A stretch of 64,000 nucleotides of DNA. It comes from an uncultured Collinsella sp. GTDB lineage: Bacteria; Actinomycetota; Coriobacteriia; Coriobacteriales; Coriobacteriaceae. The first letter of the stretch is position 1; every line of letters starts with the position of its first letter. The position numbers were made by a program, and so were the translations under genes. The stretch is taken from NCBI GenBank assembly GCA_902493515.1, contig CABUPE010000002.1, positions 1 through 64,000 on the forward strand, given 5' to 3'. Below the pieces are notes generated by a model, which searched no databases, was not told the DNA's origin, and saw only the letters and a program-made list of their open reading frames with translations. Positions 15,212-23,559 of this stretch are shown in pieces.

Positions 15212-16126
15212 TTAGTGGGAGGCCTCGTCGTCGAGCGCGCGCTTGATACGGTCGCCCTCGGCAAGGAGGTTCTCCAGATAGCGCTGGTCGTGGTCTTTGA
15301 GCGCTCGGCTGTAGGCTCCGAGTGCCTCGATCAGATGGTCAATCTCGAAGGCGAGCGCGTCGGCGTCGTCGATCATGAGTTCCGACCACATCTGGGGGTT
15401 GAGGTGCGCCACGCGGGTAAGGTCGCGGTAGCTACCGGCCGAAAACCCGTGGTGAACCTGGGCGGTCGGGCTTTTGACGTAGGCGTTTGAGACGACGTGT
15501 GCGAGCTGGCTCGTGAAGGCGATGACGCGGTCGTGCTCGGCGGCGCTGGTCACGCTGAACTTGCCAAAGCCCAAGGGGCGCACCATCTCGCGCACCTGGC
15601 CCAAAAGCTCCAGTTTGAGCGCATCGTCCACCGCGGGCGGCACGAGCACGAGTGGCGCGCCCTGGAACAGGTCGGCGCGGGAGTGCGCATAGCCCGAGTA
15701 CTGCGTGCCCGCCATGGGGTGCGCGCCCACAAAGTAAAAGCCGTGCTCGCGGGCAAGCTCAAAGGCGCGCTCGCACACGATGCCCTTGACGCCCACCGTG
15801 TCGATCACCACGGGGCCCATGATGGCCTCGGTGTCGGTGGCGTCGGCGAGCGCCTGGGCGTGCGCCTCGAGCCACTCGATGCATGCCTCGGGATAGCAGG
15901 CAAGGACGATGATGTCGCATTCGCCGAGTGTCTTGTCGTTGAGCTCTCCGGCGACAGTGCCCATGCTGGCAGCCGTCATGACATCGTCATCGGGGTCCCA
16001 GGCCAGCACTCGGACGCCCGCCTGCGCATAGCCGCGGGCAAAACTGCCGCCGATGAGGCCAAGGCCGACGATGCCGGCACACTTGGGGCCGCCCTGGTTA
16101 ACGCGCGCGTTTCTCGCCGTACCCAT
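15212..16126 (-). CDS. tyrA: prephenate dehydrogenase
   Basis: A 304-residue NAD(P)-dependent enzyme that oxidatively decarboxylates prephenate to 4-hydroxyphenylpyruvate for tyrosine. The Rossmann motif IVGLGLIGGSFARG lies near residue 20. VGAHPMAGTQYSGY carries the catalytic His, and TSQLAHVVSNAYV is the helical dimerisation domain with the second conserved His. There is no ACT domain at the C-terminus, so feedback by tyrosine is not obvious from the sequence. It starts three bases after aroF. Confidence 0.94.
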   Translation of the reverse strand: MGTARNARVNQGGPKCAGIVGLGLIGGSFARGYAQAGVRVLAWDPDDDVMTAASMGTVAGELNDKTLGECDIIVLACYPEACIEWLEAHAQALADATDTEAIMGPVVIDTVGVKGIVCERAFELAREHGFYFVGAHPMAGTQYSGYAHSRADLFQGAPLVLVPPAVDDALKLELLGQVREMVRPLGFGKFSVTSAAEHDRVIAFTSQLAHVVSNAYVKSPTAQVHHGFSAGSYRDLTRVAHLNPQMWSELMIDDADALAFEIDHLIEALGAYSRALKDHDQRYLENLLAEGDRIKRALDDEASH

Positions 16127-16129
16127 GGG

Positions 16130-17152
16130 CTACTCCATGGTCTCTTGGCAGACAACCTCGCGGATGGCTCGGATGCGGCGCATGGTGTCGTCGAACTGAT
16201 CGGGGGTGAGGGCCTGGGCGCCGTCGGACCAGGCGCGGCTCGGCTCGTCGTGGACCTCGATCTCCAGGCCGTTGGCACCACAGGCGGTCGCGGCGAGCGC
16301 CATGGGCTCAACGTAGCGGGTGTAGCCGGTGGCGTGGCTGGGGTCGGCGACGACGGGCAGGTGCGACAGGTGGTGCAGCACCGGCACGGCGTTGAGGTCG
16401 AAGGTATTGCGGGTGCGGGTCTCGAAGGTGCGGATGCCGCGCTCGCACAGGATGACGTTGTCGTTGCCCTCGCTCATGATGTACTCGGCGGCCATGAGCA
16501 GCTCATCGATCGTGCCGGACATGCCGCGCTTAAGCAAGACCGGAGTCTTGGTCTTGCCGACCTCTTTGAGCAGAGGGAAGTTCTGGGCGTTGCGGGCGCC
16601 GATCTGCATGACGTCGATCTTCTTGTCCAGGAAGACCTGCACGTCGCGTGGGTCCATGATCTCGGTGACGATCGGCATGTCGAGCTCGGCAGACGCCTCG
16701 CACAGCAGGTCGAGGCCGGCAGGGCCCATGCCCTGGTAGGCGTAGGGGGAGGTGCGGGGCTTGTAGGCACCGCCGCGCAGCATCGTGGCGCCGGCGGCCT
16801 TTACGCGACGTGCGATGCGGATGAGGTTCTCGCCCTCGACGGAGCAGGGACCGGCGATGACCTGGAACTGGTCGCCGCCGATCTTGACGCCGTGGCCGCA
16901 GTCGATGACGGAGTCCTCGGGGTGGAACTTGCGGTTGGCGCGCTTGAACGGCTCGGAGACGCGCTGCACACGCTCGACGACATCCATGGACTCGAGCAGG
17001 AACGGGTCGATCTTGGTCGTATCGCCCACCAGGCCGATGATCGTCTCGTTCTCGCCGCGCGAGACATCGGTCTTCAGGCCCTTTTTCTCAATCCAGCTGA
17101 CGATATGGCCGACGGCCTCGTCGCTGGCGCTCTGCTTTAAAATTGCAATCAT
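16130..17152 (-). CDS. aroF: 3-deoxy-7-phosphoheptulonate synthase (DAHP synthase, type I-beta)
   Basis: A 340-residue first enzyme of the shikimate pathway, joining PEP and erythrose-4-phosphate. Residues about 1-70 form a small ferredoxin-like regulatory domain (MIAILKQSASDEAV). The barrel follows with VIAGPCSVEG (metal Cys), LRGGAYKPRTSPYAYQG, QIGARNAQNFPLL, LLKRGMS, VVADPSHATG and LEIEVHDEPSRA, all type I-beta features. ATG 17152 is chosen for GAGAGG upstream and domain start. It leads the eight-gene aromatic operon, and a terminator hairpin lies in its leader, pointing to attenuation. Confidence 0.95.
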   Translation of the reverse strand: MIAILKQSASDEAVGHIVSWIEKKGLKTDVSRGENETIIGLVGDTTKIDPFLLESMDVVERVQRVSEPFKRANRKFHPEDSVIDCGHGVKIGGDQFQVIAGPCSVEGENLIRIARRVKAAGATMLRGGAYKPRTSPYAYQGMGPAGLDLLCEASAELDMPIVTEIMDPRDVQVFLDKKIDVMQIGARNAQNFPLLKEVGKTKTPVLLKRGMSGTIDELLMAAEYIMSEGNDNVILCERGIRTFETRTRNTFDLNAVPVLHHLSHLPVVADPSHATGYTRYVEPMALAATACGANGLEIEVHDEPSRAWSDGAQALTPDQFDDTMRRIRAIREVVCQETME

Positions 17153-17184
17153 GGTGTGCCTCTCACCTCGATGGATAATCCTTG

Positions 17185-17210
17185 CAAAAACGGCCCGCAT
17201 CGCGAGCCGT
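17185..17210 (-). terminator. intrinsic terminator in the aroF leader (possible attenuator)
   Basis: On the minus strand ACGGCTCGC pairs with GCGGGCCGT (nine pairs, one wobble, loop GAT) and TTTTT follows. It lies about 33 bases before ATG 17152 and downstream of the likely promoter, so transcription must pass it to reach the aro genes. Confidence 0.72.
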
Positions 17211-17233
17211 GTATATATGGTGCATGAGAGTTT

Positions 17234-17263
17234 ATACTATCTGACTCGCTTTTGCCTTCTAAA
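17234..17263 (-). promoter_or_regulatory. likely promoter of the aro operon
   Basis: Minus strand TTTAGA, an 18-base spacer and TAGTAT, placing the start of RNA near 17227 and giving a leader of about 75 bases that contains the terminator hairpin. Confidence 0.45.
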
Positions 17264-17315
17264 GCGGGCCGTTGCGCCGCGTCTCCCACGTAATTGCAAA
17301 GCTTTTTCTTTTATT

Positions 17316-17345
17316 TTGATAGCCCGTGGTGCACTTGGGTATAAT
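17316..17345 (+). promoter_or_regulatory. promoter of tRNA-Arg(CCG)
   Basis: TTGATA, an 18-base spacer and a perfect TATAAT, ending 11 bases before the mature tRNA 5' end. Confidence 0.75.
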
Positions 17346-17356
17346 GCCAAACGTTG

Positions 17357-17433
17357 GCCCTATTAGCTCAGGGGATTAGAGCGTCTGCCTCCGGAGCAGA
17401 AGGCCGTTGGTTCGAATCCAACATGGGGCACCA
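17357..17433 (+). tRNA. tRNA-Arg (anticodon CCG), CCA encoded
   Basis: The acceptor arms GCCCTAT and ATGGGGC pair with one G-T wobble. The anticodon stem TCTGC/GCAGA closes the loop CTCCGGA, giving CCG (reads CGG). The T arm GTTGG-TTCGAAT-CCAAC is perfect. Discriminator A and CCA are encoded. Confidence 0.95.
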
Positions 17434-17444
17434 TCGAACGTAAG

Positions 17445-17480
17445 ACCGTCCGAACCTCGCATGGTCCGGGCGGTTTTCTT
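17445..17480 (+). terminator. terminator of tRNA-Arg(CCG)
   Basis: ACCGTCCGAACC pairs with GGTCCGGGCGGT (one internal mismatch region) around TCGCAT and is followed by TTTTCTT. The P-type ATPase gene starts about 30 bases later. Confidence 0.8.
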
Positions 17481-17508
17481 ATACCGACGCGACGTGATGG
17501 GACGTGGT

Positions 17509-20232
17509 ATGGCAGCAACGGATATCGAGCGCGGACTTTCGACCGCCGAGGTCGAGGAGCGCATCGCCGCCGGTAAGATCAACCGCAACATGGAGCTCAA
17601 GACCAAGTCGGTCAAAGAGCTCATCATCGAGAACCTCTGCACGCTGTTCAATTTGATCAACGTGATCTTGGCGTTCCTGGTCATTTTGACCGGTTCGTTT
17701 AAGAACCTGACGTTCCTGTTTGTGGTGTTCCTCAATACCGCTATTGGCGTCATTCAATCCATGCGGTCCAAGAAGATGGTCGATAAGCTCACGCTGTTGA
17801 CCTCCAAGAAGGCCATCGCGGTGCGCGACGGTGCCGAGGTGGAGCTCGACTTGGACCAGATCGTGCTCGACGACATCATCCGCCTGGGGCGCGGCGACCA
17901 GATTCCCGCTGACGCCGTGGTGGTTTCCGGCGAAGCGCTCGTGAACGAGAGCCTGCTGACGGGCGAGAGCGACCTTATTAAGAAGCAGCCCGGTTCCGAG
18001 CTCATGAGCGGCAGTTTTATCGACTCGGGCCTGCTGCGCGCTCGCGTGATCCATGTCGGCGCCGACAACTACGTGGCTAAGATCAATAACGAGGCCAAAT
18101 ACGTCAAAAAGGTCAATTCCGAGATCATGAACGCGCTTAACGCCATCGTGCGCTTTGCGAGCATCATCATGATCCCGCTCGGTTTGGCGTTGTTTGCCTC
18201 GAGTGTGAGCGAGCTGTGGGATGCCGCGGGAACCCCGGGCGATAGCGCGCTTTCGTGGTGCTTCTCCGAGCTGTTGGCTGGTCATGTGCCTTCGTCGGCG
18301 CTGCTGTCCACGGTGGGTGCCCTGCTGGGCATGATCCCGCAAGGCCTGGTGCTGCTGACCTCGTCGGTGCTCGCCATCGCCACGGTGCGCCTGGCCCGCC
18401 GCAAGGTGCTGGCACAGCAGCTCTACTGCATCGAGACGCTCGCTCGCGTTGACGTGCTGTGCCTGGACAAGACGGGCACCATCACGTCGGGCCGTATGGA
18501 GGTCGAGGGCACGTATCCGCTGCCTGTTGAGGGTGTTGGCTTTGGCGTGGACTCGGACGAGGCGGCTGTTCCCGTCGATACCACAGTGCTCGATTTTGCG
18601 CTGGCTAACGTGGCACGTGCGACTTCGGCCGATGCCAACGAGACCTGCCAGGCGCTGCTCAACTATTACGCCGATCGCCCGGTCGAGGTGTCCGAGCCGC
18701 TGTCGGTCATTCCATTCTCGTCGTCTAAAAAATGGAGCGGCGCTTCTTTTGCGCAGGGCTCCTACGTAATGGGCGCCGCGCAATTTGTGCTCTCTGATCG
18801 TGCGTTTGCCCAGGTCGAGAACCGTGTCGCCGAGCTTGCCGATACCTGCCGCGTGCTCGTGGTGGCGCGCGTGGACGGCTTTACGCCCGATGGGGATATG
18901 GTGGGCGAGGCCGAGCCCGTGGGATTTGTGACCATCCGCGACGAGATTCGTACCTCGGCGGCCGAGACCATCGGCTACTTTAACGAGCAGGGCGTGACCC
19001 TCAACGTGATCAGCGGCGACGACCCACGTACGGTGTCGTCGATCGCGCGCGTGGTGGGCGTGCCGGGGGCGGACGCTTATGTGGACGCCACGACGCTCGA
19101 TACGCCGGCCAAGCTCGATGCCGCAGTGGACCGCTACCATGTCTTTGGTCGTGTGACCCCGCAGCAGAAGCGCGAGCTCGTGCAGGCGCTCAAGCGCCGC
19201 GAGCACACCGTGGCCATGACGGGCGACGGCGTCAACGACGTGCTGGCGCTCAAGGAGGCCGACTGCTCCGTCGCCATGGCGGCCGGCTCCGATGCCGCGC
19301 GCAACGTGGCCGAGATCGTACTCGTCGACAACGATTTTGCCTCGATGCCCGCCGTGGTGGCCGAGGGCCGTCGCTCCATCAACAACCTGCAGCGTTCGGC
19401 CTCACTGTTCCTGACCAAGACGCTGTTCTCGATGGGCCTGGCGGCGCTGTGTATCGCGCTGCCGCCGTACCCCTTCGAGCCCATCCAGATGACGCTCATT
19501 AACTTCTTCTGCATCGGCGCGCCGGGCTTTGTGTTGGGCCTGGAGCCCAACAATGCTCGTGTGAAGGGTGCGTTTTTGAGCAACGTACTCAAGCGTGCAC
19601 TGCCGGCGTCGATTGCGGTCATTTTGGCTGCGGCGCTCGATATCTTTGTGGCGCGCGTGTTTGGCTTTAGCCAGCTCACGCTGTCTACGATGTGCCTGCT
19701 TACGTCGTGCGCGGCGAGCGTCAGCCTAATCTGGCGCATCTCGCAGCCTCTCACGCCCTTACGTGTGGTGCTCTTTGTGTTTGTAGTCGCCGGCATCCTG
19801 GTGGGCGTTATCGGATTCCCGGAGCTGCTGTCTATTGCCAACCTGTCGATGGGCCAGATGGTTATCTTGGCTGTTATCGTGGTCTTTACCTGCTCGGTGT
19901 TCTTTAAGCTCGCCACGATGATGGATTCGCTCAAGCCGCGTCGTCGTCATGCCGCAACTGGTTTTGGCCGCGGTGTGCGCGTCCGCCTGGGTCGCGGTGG
20001 CGTCAAGGTGAGCTCGACGGGCTCGACGGCCGAACGTTTTGCCAAGCGCGTCGCCGCCGACATGGCGCAGCGCCGCGAAGATCGCACCGCTCGCGAGGCC
20101 GAGGCCCGCGCACTCGAGGGCGTGGCCCAGGCCCAGCCCAAGAAAAAGAAGAGTACCGGAGCTAAGCGCTCTCGTGTGACCAAGTCCGCCCAAGGCATCA
20201 AAGTCTCGATGCCAAGCAAAAAGAAGAAGTAG
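17509..20232 (+). CDS. cation-transporting P-type ATPase, CtpE/Exp7-like
   Basis: 907 residues; an ATP-driven membrane cation pump. LLTGESD is the actuator motif, CLDKTGTIT holds the phosphorylated Asp, and MTGDGVNDVLALKEADC is the hinge. About ten membrane segments are expected: two pairs before the phosphorylation site and six after. There is no N-terminal heavy-metal domain. The overall shape resembles CtpE of mycobacteria and streptococcal Exp7, linked to calcium uptake, but ion choice cannot be read here. The last hundred residues form a cytoplasmic tail unusually rich in Arg and Lys, ending SMPSKKKK. ATG 17509 is chosen because homology begins there; ATG 17497 is an alternative and neither has a strong ribosome site. 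Confidence 0.88.
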   Translation: MAATDIERGLSTAEVEERIAAGKINRNMELKTKSVKELIIENLCTLFNLINVILAFLVILTGSFKNLTFLFVVFLNTAIGVIQSMRSKKMVDKLTLLTSKKAIAVRDGAEVELDLDQIVLDDIIRLGRGDQIPADAVVVSGEALVNESLLTGESDLIKKQPGSELMSGSFIDSGLLRARVIHVGADNYVAKINNEAKYVKKVNSEIMNALNAIVRFASIIMIPLGLALFASSVSELWDAAGTPGDSALSWCFSELLAGHVPSSALLSTVGALLGMIPQGLVLLTSSVLAIATVRLARRKVLAQQLYCIETLARVDVLCLDKTGTITSGRMEVEGTYPLPVEGVGFGVDSDEAAVPVDTTVLDFALANVARATSADANETCQALLNYYADRPVEVSEPLSVIPFSSSKKWSGASFAQGSYVMGAAQFVLSDRAFAQVENRVAELADTCRVLVVARVDGFTPDGDMVGEAEPVGFVTIRDEIRTSAAETIGYFNEQGVTLNVISGDDPRTVSSIARVVGVPGADAYVDATTLDTPAKLDAAVDRYHVFGRVTPQQKRELVQALKRREHTVAMTGDGVNDVLALKEADCSVAMAAGSDAARNVAEIVLVDNDFASMPAVVAEGRRSINNLQRSASLFLTKTLFSMGLAALCIALPPYPFEPIQMTLINFFCIGAPGFVLGLEPNNARVKGAFLSNVLKRALPASIAVILAAALDIFVARVFGFSQLTLSTMCLLTSCAASVSLIWRISQPLTPLRVVLFVFVVAGILVGVIGFPELLSIANLSMGQMVILAVIVVFTCSVFFKLATMMDSLKPRRRHAATGFGRGVRVRLGRGGVKVSSTGSTAERFAKRVAADMAQRREDRTAREAEARALEGVAQAQPKKKKSTGAKRSRVTKSAQGIKVSMPSKKKK

Positions 20233-20335
20233 CTACGCGCCCTGGCGATGTTGAATTGGTGCCTTGTTCCTGTGGGGCCGTGGCGATGTTATGCTCTAAC
20301 CTCGATTGTTTGAATTGCTTCGAAAAGAGGATGCC

Positions 20336-21478
20336 GTGATCTGCCCGCATTGCCTTAAGACTATCGAGGACGGCGCCTCGTTCTGCCCCTACTGCAACGC
20401 CTATGTGGGTCCGGGCGATGGTCCCGAGCACACCGAGTTCGTGTTCTGTGAGGGCTGCGGTGCCCGTCTTTCTCCGCATGATCGCACGTGCCCAAAATGC
20501 GGACGCCCTGCTCCGGGTATCCTCTCCGAGGACGCGGCCGCATCCGACCTGGCAGCGGGCCGCACGGCGGGCTTTCCGCGCCTAACGCAAGAGCAGATCG
20601 ATACCGAGGTGCCTCATGCGCCCGCCTCGGCTGCCGCGGTTCTTTCGGACGCCGCCGATCCTAACGAGACCTGCGTGCTGCCGGCTTTCGATAAGGATTT
20701 CGGTATCCCCAAGGTCGATATTCCCACGCCCGTTTCCCTGCATGACGATGCTCAAAAACCCAAGCGCAAGGTGCATCCCGACGAGGACGCCTATCACAAG
20801 CACAAGCGTCATATCCCCAAGCCGCTCATCGTCATCGCGGTCCTTGCCGTCGTTTGCGGCGGTGCCTATTGGTTCGTGACGGCCGATCCCATGGGTGTCA
20901 TGCCTGCCTTCTACGACCAGTTTGGCCAGGCTGCGCAGACGACCTTCCCCACGCGCCAAAAGGGCGAGGCGACTGAGGACGATACCAAGCAGGACGATTC
21001 TGCCGAGGTGGTCCAGGAAGAAACCGTGCTCACCGATGATCAGCTCTATACCAGACTCGACGGTCTGTATCAGACCATCGTGTCCTACGGTGATGAGGAC
21101 CAGATCGGCGAGGTCATCGATTCCTTTAACAACGGCTATCTCCGAACGCCGCTGTCCACCCGCCAGGAGCTGTCGCAGAGTGCCTACGCCCTGCGCGACC
21201 AGATCAAAAAGACGCAAGATGAGCTCAACAACCTTAAGTATCAGGACGATACGGTTTATGCGGACGATATCGCCCACTTAAAGCAGCTTGCCGAGTGGAT
21301 GTACGAGCGCGTCGACGTGATCTGCCAGAGCTGGGACATCTCGCTGGCCATTCCCGATGGCGAGTCGATGAGTTCCCACCAAAGCGAGATCCTTGCGCCC
21401 ATCGCGCAGAGCGGCAACAGCGCGCTGAACCAGTACGACGCCAATGTGGGTTCCTGGAAGCCGCAGCAGCGTTCCTAA
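20336..21478 (+). CDS. membrane protein with two N-terminal zinc-ribbon knuckles
   Basis: 380 residues of unknown specific role. Two CxxC pairs form a double zinc ribbon: CPHC and CPYC within residues 3-22, then CEGC and CPKCG around 40-60. A disordered linker and basic stretch lead to one membrane segment (LIVIAVLAVVCGGAYWFV, near residue 165). The remainder is a soluble, mostly helical domain predicted outside the membrane. GTG 20336 is chosen because AAGAGG ends five bases upstream; the earlier frame from 20306 lacks a site. Similar zinc-ribbon/one-TM proteins are common in Actinobacteria and are usually called hypothetical. Confidence 0.75.
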   Translation: MICPHCLKTIEDGASFCPYCNAYVGPGDGPEHTEFVFCEGCGARLSPHDRTCPKCGRPAPGILSEDAAASDLAAGRTAGFPRLTQEQIDTEVPHAPASAAAVLSDAADPNETCVLPAFDKDFGIPKVDIPTPVSLHDDAQKPKRKVHPDEDAYHKHKRHIPKPLIVIAVLAVVCGGAYWFVTADPMGVMPAFYDQFGQAAQTTFPTRQKGEATEDDTKQDDSAEVVQEETVLTDDQLYTRLDGLYQTIVSYGDEDQIGEVIDSFNNGYLRTPLSTRQELSQSAYALRDQIKKTQDELNNLKYQDDTVYADDIAHLKQLAEWMYERVDVICQSWDISLAIPDGESMSSHQSEILAPIAQSGNSALNQYDANVGSWKPQQRS

Positions 21479-21516
21479 AATTAGTTCGCCATAGTCGGCA
21501 TAACCTACGTGCGCAA

Positions 21517-21546
21517 TTGATGTAAGCGCATGCTTATTGCTACAAT
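21517..21546 (+). promoter_or_regulatory. promoter for the cyclophilin/TPR genes
   Basis: TTGATG, an 18-base spacer and TACAAT, about 40 bases before the cyclophilin ATG. Confidence 0.55.
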
Positions 21547-21585
21547 TCGTACAAATATGCTTTAAACGAACGAGGAAGGAACCAC

Positions 21586-22128
21586 ATGTTTGGTTTTAAG
21601 AAAGAACTCTACACGCCCGAGTATCAGCTTGCCGGCGACGAGTGCGCCGTTATCGAGACGTCGAAGGGTACCATCAAGGTCAAGTTTGACGGCGAGGGCG
21701 CTCCCATTCATGTCGCGAACTTCTGCGAGCTTTCCACGATGGGTTTCTATGATGGCCTTAAGTTCCATCGCTATGTGCCCGGCTTTGTCATTCAGGGCGG
21801 CGACCCCAATACCCGCGATATGTCCGGCGCCGACGTCGCTGCCGGTCTTGAGGGCCCCGACGGCATGCCCGGTACCGGTGGCCCCGGCTACTGCATCAAG
21901 GGCGAGTTTGCCACCAATCCACGCAACAGCCATGTCGATGGTGCCCTTGCCATGGCACGCTCCATGGACCCCGATTCCGCGGGTTCGCAGTTCTACTTCT
22001 GCCTGGGCGCCCAGCATAACCTCGATTCCGGTTACACCGTCTTTGGTACCACGGTCGAGGGTCTCGATGTGATTTCGCAGCTGCGTGCCGGCGACGAGAT
22101 CGTCCATGTCGAGATCGTTCACGAGTAA
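21586..22128 (+). CDS. cyclophilin-type peptidyl-prolyl cis-trans isomerase
   Basis: 180 residues, one cyclophilin domain with no signal peptide, so a cytoplasmic foldase. FHRYVPGFVIQGGDP contains the catalytic Arg and the Phe/Gln pocket; GALAMARSMDPDSAGSQFYFC and YTVFGTTVEGLDV complete the active site. It is shorter than secreted homologues and matches the small bacterial type. AGGAAGGA precedes the ATG. The TPR membrane protein starts 11 bases after the stop, implying cotranscription. Confidence 0.93.
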   Translation: MFGFKKELYTPEYQLAGDECAVIETSKGTIKVKFDGEGAPIHVANFCELSTMGFYDGLKFHRYVPGFVIQGGDPNTRDMSGADVAAGLEGPDGMPGTGGPGYCIKGEFATNPRNSHVDGALAMARSMDPDSAGSQFYFCLGAQHNLDSGYTVFGTTVEGLDVISQLRAGDEIVHVEIVHE

Positions 22129-22139
22129 AGGGGACTTCC

Positions 22140-23444
22140 TTGAATAGCCAGCTGATCCAACAGGGCCGCGCCGCTTACCGCGCGGGTGATTTTTCCGCTG
22201 CAGCCCAGATGCTTGGGGCGGCAAAGACTCCCGATGAGATTATGGGCGAGGCCGATCACCTTCGTGGCAACGCCTTGATGCACCTGGGCATGTATGCCGA
22301 GGCCGCCGAGGCCTATGCCGCCGCTCTCAACGACGGCACCTATGGCAAGCGCGGCGCGCTGCTCACCAACCGCGGAAAGGCACTCGCCGCCGTGGGCGAC
22401 TACACGACGGCCGCTCAGGCGTTCTCTGCCGCTACGCAGGATGCTTCCTATGCCACGCCGTTCAAGGCCTATCTGGGCCTGGGCAATGCGCTGTTCCAGT
22501 CGGGTGATTATGCCAACGCGGGAACCGCCTTCCGTCAGGCTGCCATCGACGGCGCCAATCCGGCTCCTGCCGCCGCACTCGGCGAGCTTGGCCGTTGCTT
22601 CATTAAGCTCGGCCGTCCGGCGGATGCCGTGGAGACCTACCGCACGGCTATCGACTTTGCCGGCCCTCGCGACGACACGCGTGCGCTCAATGCCGGCATG
22701 GGTCAGGCGCTTTCTGCCGCCGGCCGTCCCTCCGACGCGCTCGATGCCTTTAACGCCGCTACTGCCGATGGCATCTACCAGCTCACCTCCGAGCAGGCCG
22801 ATGAGCTTGCCCGCGTGCACGATTCGCTTGCCGCGCTGTCTGCCCAGACGGCTATGGCCACGGCTCCGGCGCCCGCGATGGACGCTCCTGCCGTCGATCC
22901 GCTCGATCCTACGGGCGCGACCGGCCAGTTTATGCCCGATCCCTCGGACACCGGTTTCTTTACGCTGTCCGAGTCCGAGATGGTCCAGCAGGACCGTCAG
23001 GATCGTAAGCAGGCCAAGGTCCGTCGTCGCCATCGCCACACGGGTCTCAAAGTCTTCATCGTGCTGCTTCTGCTCATTTTGATCGCCGCGGGCGGTCTGG
23101 GCTTTGCCTACACGCGCGGCTTTGGCTTCCCGTCCCAGGGGTCTGTCGTTACCGATCTGTTCCAGGCTGCCGGCGACGGTGACACCGCAAAGGCCGAGTC
23201 TTGCCTGGCCTCGAGTCTGTCCGAGGACGCCAAGTCGATGATCATCTCCTCGATTCCGCAGGGTGCCACCGTGTCCGTCGAGGGCATGGATCAGTCCATG
23301 ACCGAGACGACCGCCAAGGTGAAGGCATCGCTGTCCAAGGGCGGCGAGCAGGAGTACACCGTCAAATTCGTGCGCTCCGACAACCATATCGGTTGGGCCG
23401 TTTCCTCGCTCGATATGGATTTCTCGGCTGCTGACAACCAGTAG
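22140..23444 (+). CDS. TPR-repeat membrane protein
   Basis: A 434-residue protein of unknown function. Residues about 1-230 carry several tetratricopeptide-like helical pairs (GRAAYRAGDFSAAAQML, GNALMHLGMYAEAAEAY, GKALAAVGDYTTAAQAF, GNALFQSGDYANAGTAF), a protein-protein interaction scaffold on the cytoplasmic side. A low-complexity linker and basic patch precede one membrane segment (VFIVLLLLILIAAGGLGFAY, near residue 305). The last hundred residues resemble a small extracytoplasmic domain. TTG 22140 follows AAAGGGG. Its position before mreB and its topology are compatible with a role near the growing envelope, which is inference. Confidence 0.78.
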   Translation: MNSQLIQQGRAAYRAGDFSAAAQMLGAAKTPDEIMGEADHLRGNALMHLGMYAEAAEAYAAALNDGTYGKRGALLTNRGKALAAVGDYTTAAQAFSAATQDASYATPFKAYLGLGNALFQSGDYANAGTAFRQAAIDGANPAPAAALGELGRCFIKLGRPADAVETYRTAIDFAGPRDDTRALNAGMGQALSAAGRPSDALDAFNAATADGIYQLTSEQADELARVHDSLAALSAQTAMATAPAPAMDAPAVDPLDPTGATGQFMPDPSDTGFFTLSESEMVQQDRQDRKQAKVRRRHRHTGLKVFIVLLLLILIAAGGLGFAYTRGFGFPSQGSVVTDLFQAAGDGDTAKAESCLASSLSEDAKSMIISSIPQGATVSVEGMDQSMTETTAKVKASLSKGGEQEYTVKFVRSDNHIGWAVSSLDMDFSAADNQ

Positions 23445-23466
23445 TGACCTTATGGGATTTAGCTTT

Positions 23467-23499
23467 GCCCGGCGCTTCACCGCAAGTGAGGTGCCGGGC
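23467..23499 (+). terminator. hairpin between the TPR gene and mreB
   Basis: GCCCGGC(GC)TTCAC pairs with GTGAG(GT)GCCGGGC around CGCAA. No T-run follows, so termination would be weak; it may instead be an RNA-processing or pausing site. Confidence 0.4.
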
Positions 23500-23559
23500 T
23501 TGCGCTAGTATGATGAGCTAGTAGTTTTCCAGCAATCATCCAACACATCAGGAGTTGCG

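Noticed and set aside
17185..17271. Antiterminator formed by CGGCCCGC (17264-17271, minus strand) with the 3' arm of the aroF leader terminator
   Set aside because: The complement is real, but with the best promoter it overlaps the -35 region and would not be part of the RNA; it would need an upstream promoter that I cannot see.
17479..19206. 575-codon antisense frame inside the P-type ATPase gene
   Set aside because: His/Arg/Gln-rich shadow without ribosome site or motif.
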